This document shows, one piece after another, positions 7,692-17,700 of a DNA stretch of 64,000 nt; positions within the stretch are counted from its first letter, which is position 1, and each line of letters begins with the position of its first letter. The notes under the pieces were generated by a model. It was given only the letters and a program-made list of their open reading frames with translations. It ran no database searches and was not told the origin of the DNA. This DNA comes from Dehalogenimonas alkenigignens (GTDB lineage: Bacteria; Chloroflexota; Dehalococcoidia; Dehalococcoidales; Dehalococcoidaceae). Both the position numbers and the translations under genes were made by a program. The stretch is taken from NCBI RefSeq assembly GCF_001466665.1, contig NZ_KQ758903.1, positions 1,051,684 to 1,115,683 of the forward strand, read 5' to 3'.

Positions 7692-8480
7692 ATGTTCCAT
7701 TCCTTGAGACGCGTGCTAATAGTCTTTAGTGTTCTGACCCTTATTATTTTGCCTTCCTCTGGTGTTGTGGCTGCAGCCGACAATGGCCAGGGGAAAGGTC
7801 CTCCAATTCTTGATCGAGTGGTCTTTGTTCATTATCCGAAAGACCTTCCTGCAAAAGGGGGTCTCCCGGGCAAACCGCCGACTGATGGTGGGGATGCCAC
7901 TAAAGAGTGGTACAAATATAGCGGAATCCACTGGAATATATCTGATATCCCCGTAACTTACAAAGTCAACATTCTTAATTACTCAACTGACTTTCTTGAT
8001 GGAATCCAGGCAGCATTTCAAGAATGGGAAGCTGATTCGCAATCGTCTATAGATTTTGAATATTATGGCGATTTCACTGGGTTTCCAAGTAGCTTTCAGA
8101 GCGGGGGAACCACAAACGGAACCAATGAGGTCGGCTGGGTTGATATCTCTAACCAGTACCCCAATGCAATAGCAGTTACTATGATTTGGTACAACTCATT
8201 GACCAAAGAGATAACCGAAGTTGATATGGCAATGAATAGCTATCTACCTTGGGCTCAATCGGTTATTTCAGGCGACCCAGATCAAGCAAGTGGGGTAACT
8301 GGGCACTACGACGTACAGAACATTGCGACTCATGAAGTAGGTCACTGGCTTATGCTTGGAGATCTGTATAATAAGCCGACCATGACACAAACGATGTACG
8401 GATATGGTTCTCTCGGAGAAGTAAGTAAACGCAGTCTTGAGAGCGGTGATTTGGCAGGTTTGCGGGCCATATACCCATAG
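7692..8480 (+). CDS. Secreted metzincin-type zinc metalloprotease
   Basis: A 262-residue exported peptidase. It has a signal peptide at residues 1-28 and a Gly/Pro-rich linker, then a matrixin-like fold. The zinc motif is H214-E-V-G-H218 with Asp224 at the third-ligand position (HExxHxxxxxD, as in snapalysin-type metzincins rather than the usual third His). A TMYGYG segment follows as a plausible Met-turn. The C-terminus SGDLAGLRAIYP is typical of matrixin-like bacterial proteins. GGAGGTG precedes the ATG. Likely substrates are extracellular proteins or peptides, perhaps feeding peptide uptake. No inhibitory prodomain was recognised. Confidence 0.8.
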   Translation: MFHSLRRVLIVFSVLTLIILPSSGVVAAADNGQGKGPPILDRVVFVHYPKDLPAKGGLPGKPPTDGGDATKEWYKYSGIHWNISDIPVTYKVNILNYSTDFLDGIQAAFQEWEADSQSSIDFEYYGDFTGFPSSFQSGGTTNGTNEVGWVDISNQYPNAIAVTMIWYNSLTKEITEVDMAMNSYLPWAQSVISGDPDQASGVTGHYDVQNIATHEVGHWLMLGDLYNKPTMTQTMYGYGSLGEVSKRSLESGDLAGLRAIYP

Positions 8481-8514
8481 ATCTTGATAACGGATTTAAG
8501 GGTCACAATGCGAT

Positions 8515-8541
8515 GAGCCAGGCAAGAATCTTGCCTGGCTC
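8515..8541 (+). terminator. Hairpin after the metalloprotease gene; rest of the gap to 8864
   Basis: A 12-bp perfect stem (8515-8526 with 8530-8541) with a three-base loop, followed by a mixed T-rich stretch. The remaining gap, 8542-8864, holds no convincing gene or repeat. It is AT-rich and probably contains the promoter of the sensor kinase operon, but no single promoter stands out. Confidence 0.7.
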
Positions 8542-8864
8542 TTGTATCGTCCTCCTCTGATATCCAACGCATATGTCAAGAATTTTTTAGATTGCTATTG
8601 AACTGAGCACGATCTACCGCTACACTTAACCATATTTGAATCAACAGTATAGGCATATTTCTTTGAATCTGATTATATTTGAGCTGAGCCTGCTGAAGAA
8701 AATTAAACTGTTCTATGCGAGATGATCTGGTCTTTTACCTGTAGCTCTGTTATCCTGACCACCTTGATTGAGAACGGCAACCTATCTGAGCAGCCGGTCC
8801 GTCAGATTTGGAAATTGGTATTAAACATGGATACCGCTGACCTGAACTCCGGAGATAAAACTTT

Positions 8865-10544
8865 ATGAGTGGGGCATATTCCTACAACCCGGAAGCTTGG
8901 CCTGCACTCGTTACGGTTATCCTGACAGGTATTCTCGGTTGGTATGGCTGGCAAAGACGCAAATATACTATTGCCAAACCCTTCATACTGTTGTGTTTGT
9001 TTTCTTTTTTATGGGCGGTAGGCTGCTTACTTGAAATATTAGCAATCGAATTTTCCGACAAAATATTCTGGATTAAATTCCAGGGAGTCTGGCAATTACC
9101 TGAAGCAACCACTTGGTTGTGGTTTGTTCTGGAATTTGCCGGCTTTAACCGATGGCTGACTCCCCGCACCTTGTGGCTCATGTTCTCGCCTAGCCTTTTC
9201 TTTTTCTTGGTGATAATCACGAATTCTAATCATCATCTTCTCTGGAAGGATTTCCTGATGGGAGATCACGTTGTACAGGTGTTTGGCATAGCCAATTGGA
9301 TTGTTATTGGTTATGCTTGTGTTTTAGTTCTGATTATAGTTGCAATCCTAATAGGGTTGGCGATCCGGTCTCCACAACTTCGCCTGGCGGCGACAGCTAT
9401 GTTGTCGGGTATGGTCATCGCCTTTGGAACCTATATATGGTTTAACATAAATACTGAGATTTTTGGCCCCGGGGAACGAATTTTGTCTACAATGGGGATC
9501 CTATCCTTGTCATTCTCCTTAGCTCTTTTTCAGTTCCATGCTTTGGATCCCGTCCCCTTGGCGCGTTCCACCGTTATTGAGCAAATGGACGACGGGATGC
9601 TTGTACTTGATGCCCAGGGAAGAATCGTCGACCTAAATGAATCGGCAGCTCGAATTTTCGATAACCCACCGCAAAATTTACTCTTAAGCCCGGTCGTCGA
9701 CTTTTTACCAGGTTATCCAACATTAACGGTCGCATCCAGCGGTGTTTCACCAACGGAAATTAGAACGAGAGATGGTACTTCTCATTATTTCAATGTTGGT
9801 CTGACACCTTTAAAAGATAAACGCGATAATATTGTGGGGCGATTGTTGCTGTTTCGCGATATCTCAGCACAAAAAGAAGCTGAAGACCAACTCCTGGATC
9901 AACAACGACTAGTGGCTACGCTTCAAGAGCGTGAACGCTTAGCTCGTGAACTGCACGATGGCGTTGCGCAGGTATTGGGATACATGGGTATCCAGGCGCA
10001 GACAGCGTTAAAATTGTTGAACGAGGGCAACACCGAAAAAGTAAGCCCGATATTAAGACGGTTAGTTGAAGTCGCCAAAGATGCCCACGCAGACATAAGA
10101 GAGTCCATTTTGAACCTGAGGCCGAATTCGGTGGGGGAATGGTCTTTCGTTTCTGCGCTAACCCAATATCTGCGCAACTTCGAGAATAATTATGAAATCC
10201 GCACTGAACTTATACTTCGGGAAACCGATAAACTTTCAATCAAGCCCCTTGTAGGAGCGCAAGTGTTAAGAGTGATACAGGAGGCGCTCAATAACTCTCG
10301 CAAGCACGGCGATGCCAAAAACATAAAAGTTACAATCCAAACAAACAGGGACGGCAAAATCGTTATTCATGTTACCGACGACGGAAATGGGTTTGATATT
10401 AATATGCTGAACCAACAGTCGGGTACCCACCTTGGCCTGGCTTTTATGGTAGAACGAATGCGATCGATCGGAGGATCAATGGCGATCGATTCTAAATCCG
10501 GATCAGGCACCTTCGTAAAGCTCGAAGTGCCGGTAACAGCTTAA
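8865..10544 (+). CDS. Membrane sensor histidine kinase, NarL-type (7TM-PAS-HisKA_3)
   Basis: A 559-residue sensor kinase. Residues about 8-225 hold seven to eight hydrophobic helices of the 7TM histidine-kinase N-terminal type. Residues about 235-350 form a PAS domain (DDGMLVLDAQGRIVDLN). Residues about 355-430 hold the HisKA_3 dimerisation helices with LARELHDGVAQ, where His364 is the expected phospho-acceptor. Residues 460-558 form the ATPase domain, with an N-box-like QEALNNSRKHG and DDGNGFD. GGAGAT lies upstream of the ATG. The cognate response regulator starts 14 bases after the stop. The signal is unknown. Confidence 0.9.
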   Translation: MSGAYSYNPEAWPALVTVILTGILGWYGWQRRKYTIAKPFILLCLFSFLWAVGCLLEILAIEFSDKIFWIKFQGVWQLPEATTWLWFVLEFAGFNRWLTPRTLWLMFSPSLFFFLVIITNSNHHLLWKDFLMGDHVVQVFGIANWIVIGYACVLVLIIVAILIGLAIRSPQLRLAATAMLSGMVIAFGTYIWFNINTEIFGPGERILSTMGILSLSFSLALFQFHALDPVPLARSTVIEQMDDGMLVLDAQGRIVDLNESAARIFDNPPQNLLLSPVVDFLPGYPTLTVASSGVSPTEIRTRDGTSHYFNVGLTPLKDKRDNIVGRLLLFRDISAQKEAEDQLLDQQRLVATLQERERLARELHDGVAQVLGYMGIQAQTALKLLNEGNTEKVSPILRRLVEVAKDAHADIRESILNLRPNSVGEWSFVSALTQYLRNFENNYEIRTELILRETDKLSIKPLVGAQVLRVIQEALNNSRKHGDAKNIKVTIQTNRDGKIVIHVTDDGNGFDINMLNQQSGTHLGLAFMVERMRSIGGSMAIDSKSGSGTFVKLEVPVTA

Positions 10545-10558
10545 CTGAGGTTTAGCAA

Positions 10559-11242
10559 ATGAAAGTGTTGCTGGTCGATGACAACCGGTTGATGATTGAA
10601 GGGCTGCAAAATATGCTCGACGCCCATGGCATCGAAGTTGCTGGTACAGCCACTGACGGACTTCAGTCACTGGAACTTGTCCGCCGGCTCAAACCGGACG
10701 TCGTTCTCATGGACATACGTATGCCTCTTTGCGACGGGCTTTGTGCCACCCGCCTGATCAAAGCAGAGATGCCCGAATCCAGGATAGTCATATTAACTAC
10801 CTCCACAGAAGAGACCGACCTGTTTGAGGCCATTAAAGCCGGGGCTTGTGGTTACCTGTTAAAAAGTATGGACGCATCGGAGTTGGTGGAAGCGCTGGAA
10901 CAAGCAAACCTTGGAGTGCCCCCTTTTTCTCCCAATATGGCCATGAAACTCCTAAATGAATTTGCTAGGCTTAGCAATAAAGCTCAACCAGAAATTCCAG
11001 CGAGCCAGATGCCTAAAGCACCGATACCTGAGTCGAAGTTGAATCCCAGGGAGATTGAAGTTTTAAAGTTCGTTGCGGCTGGATTGACATACAAAGAGGT
11101 CGGAGCAAGGCTTAACCTCAGCCCCCGTACCATTAAATACCATATGTCTGAGATTATGGCCCGTTTGCATTTGGAGAACCGGGCTCAAGTGCTGGCCTTT
11201 GCCGGGCAATCAAACCTGTGGAGTGCCCAGCCTAAGAAGTAA
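10559..11242 (+). CDS. NarL/LuxR-family response regulator
   Basis: A 227-residue response regulator, partner of the upstream kinase. The receiver domain (residues 1-120) has the acidic pair D7-D8, phospho-acceptor D52 (LMDIRMP), the conserved Thr region (ILTTSTEE) and a Lys in YLLKS. A Pro-rich linker follows. The DNA-binding LuxR/GerE helix-turn-helix is at about residues 160-220 (LNPREIEVLKFVAAGLTYKEV, then NLSPRTIKYHM). It probably controls nearby genes, of which the giant surface protein gene downstream is an obvious candidate, but that is inference. Confidence 0.92.
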   Translation: MKVLLVDDNRLMIEGLQNMLDAHGIEVAGTATDGLQSLELVRRLKPDVVLMDIRMPLCDGLCATRLIKAEMPESRIVILTTSTEETDLFEAIKAGACGYLLKSMDASELVEALEQANLGVPPFSPNMAMKLLNEFARLSNKAQPEIPASQMPKAPIPESKLNPREIEVLKFVAAGLTYKEVGARLNLSPRTIKYHMSEIMARLHLENRAQVLAFAGQSNLWSAQPKK

Positions 11243-11263
11243 AATGTACCGTATCTTCTGCCC

Positions 11264-11302
11264 AAGGGACAGCCTCCTTTGTACTAAGAGGCTGTCCCTT
11301 TT
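11264..11302 (+). terminator. Terminator after the NarL-type operon
   Basis: A perfect 13-bp stem (11264-11276 with 11288-11300), an 11-base loop and a short T run. It lies 21 bases after the regulator stop codon. Confidence 0.8.
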
Positions 11303-11363
11303 CTGTCCCTTGAGACATGTTCAACCAGTACTTCAGTCACTAAGATGATTGATTGAGGACAAC

Positions 11364-11696
11364 ATGTCTATTCGAAAAATCTGCCTGTGTGGAAATTCCG
11401 TCATCATGGGGACACTTAACTCGAGGCTTCGGCAGCAAGTCGATTATGAAGTCATTTCGTTGAAAACGTCACCGGCTTCAACGGAAATAAGCGCTGTAAG
11501 ACCCGATGTCATTTTCTTCGACCTAGATTCTCCCAGCCCCCGGGCAGCCTTCGATTTACTCGAGACCAGGCCTGAAGTGACCTTGGTTGGGGTAAGTCCT
11601 GATGCGAATGTCGTCAGAGTTTGGTCTGGTAAGCAACTGAAAGAGATATCGACTAAAGATTTGATAAGAGTAATAAATGAATCGTCGACCGTCTGA
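11364..11696 (+). CDS. Degenerate single-domain receiver-like protein
   Basis: The 110-residue product reads as a CheY/receiver fold. It begins with a beta strand (RKICLCGNS) and later has DVIFFDLDSPSP in the position of the phospho-acceptor strand and VTLVGVSP in the position of the Thr strand. The N-terminal acidic pair needed for magnesium is missing (CGN instead of DD) and no Lys of the usual type is clear. It may be a phosphorylation-independent receiver or an adaptor. The ATG at 11364 follows GAGGA; an upstream TTG at 11349 was rejected. The gene sits between the two-component operon and the giant surface protein gene. Confidence 0.55.
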   Translation: MSIRKICLCGNSVIMGTLNSRLRQQVDYEVISLKTSPASTEISAVRPDVIFFDLDSPSPRAAFDLLETRPEVTLVGVSPDANVVRVWSGKQLKEISTKDLIRVINESSTV

Positions 11697-11766
11697 TTAA
11701 AAAGACCAGAACGTTTATAAAACGTTAAAAAGATATTCCAGAACAGGAATACAGGAGGAGGAATTT

Positions 11767-14700
11767 GTGAAAACCGTGAAAGTCAACGGGCAAGGATGGT
11801 GGAAACGATATTACAGAGTAGTATATTCTGCAATATTTCTTCTTCTTTCAATTACTATGGCCATCGGGTTGGCAGTACCGTTAGCGGCTTCAACAACCGA
11901 CACCTACCGTCCCAATAGTGATGTTAGCATTAGCTCGTATATAAATGGTAACGGCGGTGGCACTCATTCTGCCCGAGTCAGTGATTTGGATAACAACACA
12001 TATGTTTTCACAACCAATGAAAATTGGCATTACGATCTATATGGCCTTCCAAACCATAGTTCTTCCTTGGACGGCATTACCACCATCAATTCGGTGACGT
12101 TGTGGGCAAAGGTTTGGAGTGAATATTGTGAGAACGACAATTCCAGACAATCAAGCGTAAGGACAAACCTCAAAATAAATGGTGTCAATTATTATGGGAC
12201 AGCTCTATCTCCTACCCCTGACACTCGGGTCGACATATCCACAACATATGATCATGTTCCCGGCACTACATCTACCGCTTGGACTTGGGCCAATATAGAT
12301 GCCTTGGAGGTTGGCATCGGGCTAAGATCACCCGGATATGATAGTTGGTGGACTCAGTATTGGAAGGAAGCCATGTGCCTCGAGGTCTGGGTGACTGTTA
12401 ATTACAGTTTCAATACTACTACCATGGTGACATCAAATCTCAATCCTTCAAATACTGGTGACTCAGTAACATTTACTGCAACCATAACCAGAGCGGGTGG
12501 GTCTAGCACCCCTACTGGCAGTGTCATATTTATGGACGGAGCAACTATTTTGGGCACTAGAACACTATCGGGAACGGGTGCTTCGGCAACAGCAGCTTAT
12601 ACCACATCCGCTCTTTCTGTCGGCAGTCATTCCATAACTGCGGCATACGGCGGTGATGGAAATTTAGTTGGGAGTATATCAGCGCCTCTGACGCAAGTGG
12701 TGAAACCTTACAATATAATCACTACAGGGAATGCCACCGGAGTGACTCTGACTGGCGCGACATTGAATGGTTCAATTAGTAACTCAAATGGTTCGTTGGT
12801 AACCTGCTCATTTCAGTATGGAACGAGCACTTCATATGGAAGCACCACTTCACCTTTGATATCGATGTATGACAATGGGAACTTTTCCGCGACAATCACT
12901 GGTCTGACCGATGGGGTTACGTATCATTACCGGGCGCGAGGATATGATTATTCAATACAAGGCTACGTTTACGGGGAAGATAAAACCTTTACTCCGCGGC
13001 ATAACTTTTTGACCACGGACAGCGCAACGTTAGTGTTTAATACTGGGGCAACGCTGAACGGTTCACTCAACAACGCTGACGGTAGTAACGTTGCCTGCTA
13101 CTTCCAGTATGGGACAACTACTACATACGGTAGCAGCACACAGTCATTTTCCCAAGGCCTATACGCCAATGGCAGCTTTTCTCGTGCCATCACCGGCCTG
13201 ATTGAAGGAACTACCTATCACTACAGAGCGGCTGCTTACATTTACGGAACAGGTGAATACGTTTATGGGCAGGATATGACATTCGTTGCGGAAGGGCCTC
13301 CAATTTATACAGTTACCTTTAATGGCAATGGCGGTGGCACTCCTGACCCGACAAGCAAGTACGTTACTTATGGTGCGGATTATGGCACCTTAGCCACGGT
13401 AAGCCGAACCGGTTATAGCTTTGCAGGCTGGTTTACAGACCCTAGTGCTGGCAGCCAGGTTACCACTACAACCACCGTAACGATCACGGTCAATCAAACT
13501 CTCTACGCTCACTGGACACCCAATACTTACACCGTTACCTTCAATAGCAACGGCGGCAGTACGCCATCTCCAACATTCAAGAACGTGACCTATGGTTCCA
13601 CCTACGGCACACTACCTACGGTAAGCCGCACCGGCTACACCTTTGCTGGCTGGTTTACTGATCCAAGCGGTAATGTCGAAATTACAGCGTCAACTAGCTT
13701 AACTATAGCGCTTAATCACACTCTTTACGCTCACTGGACAGCCAACAACTATACCGTTACTTTTAATGCCACCAGTGGCGGTACACCTTCTCCTGCTAGT
13801 AAAACCGTAACTTATGGCTCGCCCTACGGTACTCTAGCCACTGTCTCTCGCACTGGTTATACATTCAATGGTTGGTTTACCGATGCGACTACCGGTACAG
13901 AAGTTACTGCTGCGAGCACCGTAACTTCTGCGGCCAACCACACCCTTTACGCCCATTGGACGGCCAGCACCTATACGGTTACCTTCGACAGCAATGGTGG
14001 CGGCACACCTTCTCCTACTAGCAAGACCGTAACATACGGCTCGACTTATGGCACCCTAGCCACTGTCTCCCGCACTGGCTATACATTCAATGGTTGGTTT
14101 ACCGATGCGACCACCGGTACCCTGATCGAAAGCACCACCTCCGTTGCCATCACCAGCCCGCAGACCCTGTACGCCCATTGGACGGTTACCAACTATACCG
14201 TTACCATAATCTGTAGCCCCACTGCAGGCGGCAGTGTCAGCCCGGCGGGCGGGACCTATACAGCCGGGACTTTCATCTCCCTCACGCCTATCGCAAGTAC
14301 CGGTTGGAGCTTCAGCGGCTGGAGTGGGGACGTCGTCATCGCGTTTCCTATGTCTAGCCCCCTGACATTCACTATGCCGGCAAGGGATGTTACTCTCTAT
14401 GCCAGCTTTACTCAGAACGACTACGTGGTCTATACCTCTGTTGGCACCGGGAGTGGAAGTATCGTGCCGAATATGGCGGTCAAACACTACGGTGACTCGG
14501 TTTCTATGACGGCCGTGCCGAGTGTCGGTTACCATTTAGTAAACTGGAGTGGAGACTTCACCGGCACTGAAAACCCCATTAGCTTCAGCATGCCCGCAAG
14601 TGATGTCCATATCACCGCCAACTTTGCCATCGATACCTATACCGTAAGTTTCGACTCTACGGGCGGAAGTCCCGTCACCAGCCAGACACTTGATATCGGC

Positions 14701-17700
14701 TCGCTGGTAACTAGGCCGGCCAACCCCTCATGCAGCGGTTATGTCTTCGCTGGCTGGTATAAAGATGCTGATTGCACCGATGATTGGGACTTCGGCACAG
14801 ATACGGTGAGTGATAATATCACCCTTTACGCCCGCTGGGCGGTCTTCGACCAAGGGATCGATGCTACCGGTAACTCTTTTTACATGTGGGACGGCTCGCT
14901 TGCCCAGACCTTCACCGCGGGCAGGACCGGGGGGCTCTATATGGTTTCCTGTTTCTTGTCAAACGGTTCTGCTTTTACACTGAATGTTGAAATCCAAGGA
15001 GTGACCGGCAGCAAACCAAACGGTACGGTACTTACATCTAGCACGGCTAACGTATCAGCCAGTCCAACTACCCAGCGATGGGTGGAAGTGGTATTCGCAA
15101 CGCCATATCCGGTGACCGCCGGACAGCAATATGCCATCGTCTGGAAGAACCTTCCTTTCAGCGCGAACATCAATTTCTATTACTCAAAAACCGACGCATA
15201 TACTGGAGGCGAAGCACTTGTGCTGAATGGCTCAAGTTGGGAAAGCGCAACCGGTCCAGACTTCGTTTTCCGTACGTTCATCCTCTCAAGCCCGGGCATC
15301 AGCGTGAGCCCTACTTCTGGACTGGTGACTACTGAATCCGGCGGCACGGCTTTCTTCACTGTTCGTCTTGGCAGTGAGCCCACAACGGATGTGACTATTG
15401 CGCTATCCAGCAGCGATACTTCAGAGGGTGCGGTGTCCCCCGCGAGTCTGACCTTCACCCCAGCCAACTGGGATACGCCACAGGTGGTGACCGTGACAGG
15501 GGTGGATGATACGACAATAGATGGTGAGGTTGCCTACCAGATAATTACTGCCACGGCAGTTTCCACCGATCCTGCCTATAACGGGCTTAACCCAGCGAAT
15601 GTAAGCGTCACCAATACCGATAACGACCTCCCGAGCTACGATTTGACCATCAATACTACCGGCAGCGGCTCGGTGATCCGAAACCCGAACCAGGCAGCCT
15701 ATGAAGAAGATACATCCGTACAGCTTACGGCAGTTCCAGCTGTGGGCTGGCACTTCGTAGGCTGGACAGGTGACCTAACCGGCACCGATAACCCCAAGAG
15801 CGTCACTATGACCAGCAATAAAACCGTCACTGCTAGCTTTGCCATCGATACTTATACAGTGACCTTCGACAGCAACGGCGGAGGAACGCCTGACCCGACG
15901 AGTAAAACCGTAACCTACGGTTCCACCTACGGCGCACTGGCTACGGTAAGCCGGGGTGGCTACACCTTCGACGGTTGGTTCACCGCTGCTAGCGGCGGCA
16001 CCGAGGTTACCGCTGCAACCTCGGTTGCCATCACTAGCCCACAGACTCTATATGCCCATTGGACGGCAAACAATGTTGCACCTGAGGCGGTTAATGACAC
16101 CGCAATCGTCAACGAAGACAGCTCTGACAACATCATCAACGTCAAAGGCAACGATATCGACGTCGAGGGGAACACACTCACTGTAACAGCAGTTGGTGCC
16201 GCGGCTAATGGCACCGCCACCCTGGATACAGGAGTCGTAAAATATACTCCAACAACCAACTACTTTGGCGCTGACTCCTTTATTTATACTATCTCCGACG
16301 GCAACGGCGGCTTCGATACTGCTACCGTCAGCATCACGGTCAATTCGGTCAACGATCTGCCGACCATTTCAGATATCACCGACCAGACGATCAACGAGGA
16401 CGCCAACACTGGTGCGCTGGCTTTCACAGTCGGTGATGTCGAGACCGCCGCCGGCAGCCTCACGCTAGGTGGCAGCTCCTCCAATACCGGGCTGGTACCA
16501 AATGCCAATATCGTCTTTGGTGGCAGTGGTGCCAATCGCACTGTCACCGTGACCCCCGTCGCCAACGGCTTTGGTACGGCTACGATAACCGTGACTGTCA
16601 CCGATGCCAACAGTGGCACTGCCCAGGATACCTTTGTACTGACGGTCAATTCGGTCAACGATCTGCCAGCTTTATCTGGTACATTTGCCTCACAGACCGT
16701 AGACTACAGTGACCCCATCACAAGCGGCACTGTTATCGCCACTGATGTGGATTCTATGGAGCTTGAAATCAATGGCCTTCCCGCCAATGTAACTGCCTCA
16801 AGCCCGACAATCAGCGGTACTGGAACATGGACCGATCCAAGAGTCTACACATGGACCATAAGTGGACTAGCAGATGTGGCATCCGGATCGTGCCAAATCA
16901 AGGTAACTGATGGCTCAACACCTGTGAATGGCCCAACGATCACTGTGGACAAAGAGGACGCCACTATCTCATTCGATCCGAACAACATCGTTGCTAACTT
17001 GGTACACGAAGACGGTGGAGATAATTCAGCTTTTGTGTGGCATATAACTATTACTCAAGCCAATGATGGGCACCTCGGTGAGTTGAGTAAAATCGCGGCT
17101 GCAGACATCAGTCTGTCGTTTAAAGCTGTGGGAAGTGGAACTGGTTATACCATGACTGCAACTGACTTCAAACCATCAACTGGTATCGCAACATTCAATG
17201 TTCCAATCAGTGTGTTGAATGTTGAAACCTATACCGGTGAGGTGTCGCTTTCAAACAACTGGTTCAAAGCCATAACGGCTGAAAATGTTCTTGTCGTCTA
17301 CGATCCAAGTCTTGGCTTCGCATCTGGCGGTGGCTGGTTCTATTGGCCAGGTACAACCGATAAGACCAACTTCGGCTTTACCATGAAATACAATAATAAA
17401 GGTCAGCAGGTCCAAGGTAGCCTCCTGCTCATCCGCCACATGCCCGATGGCTCAATCTATCGCATTAAAAGCAACGCACTTTACGGGTTGGCTTTGAATA
17501 CAGTCACTGGAGTTGCGACCTTCAGTGGCAAGTGCACTTACTTATACCCCAATCCGATTCCTGGAGCTGACCCAATCAATGTCGGTGGTCAAGAGTTCAT
17601 GATCTATGTCGACGACAACAATGACCCCGGTGACGGTATCGATCGGATCTGGTTCACAGTGCTTGGACAATCCTTCTCCCTGGATAATGGGAATAATCTA

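Noticed and set aside
14056-14535. 159-codon minus-strand frame inside the giant gene
   Set aside because: It is a shadow of the GC-rich repeat coding region on the other strand, with no ribosome site or domain.
13308-16700. Regular repeats that could suggest a CRISPR or satellite array
   Set aside because: The repeats are in frame, about 200 bases long, and encode InlB-type domains; there are no short identical repeats with unique spacers.
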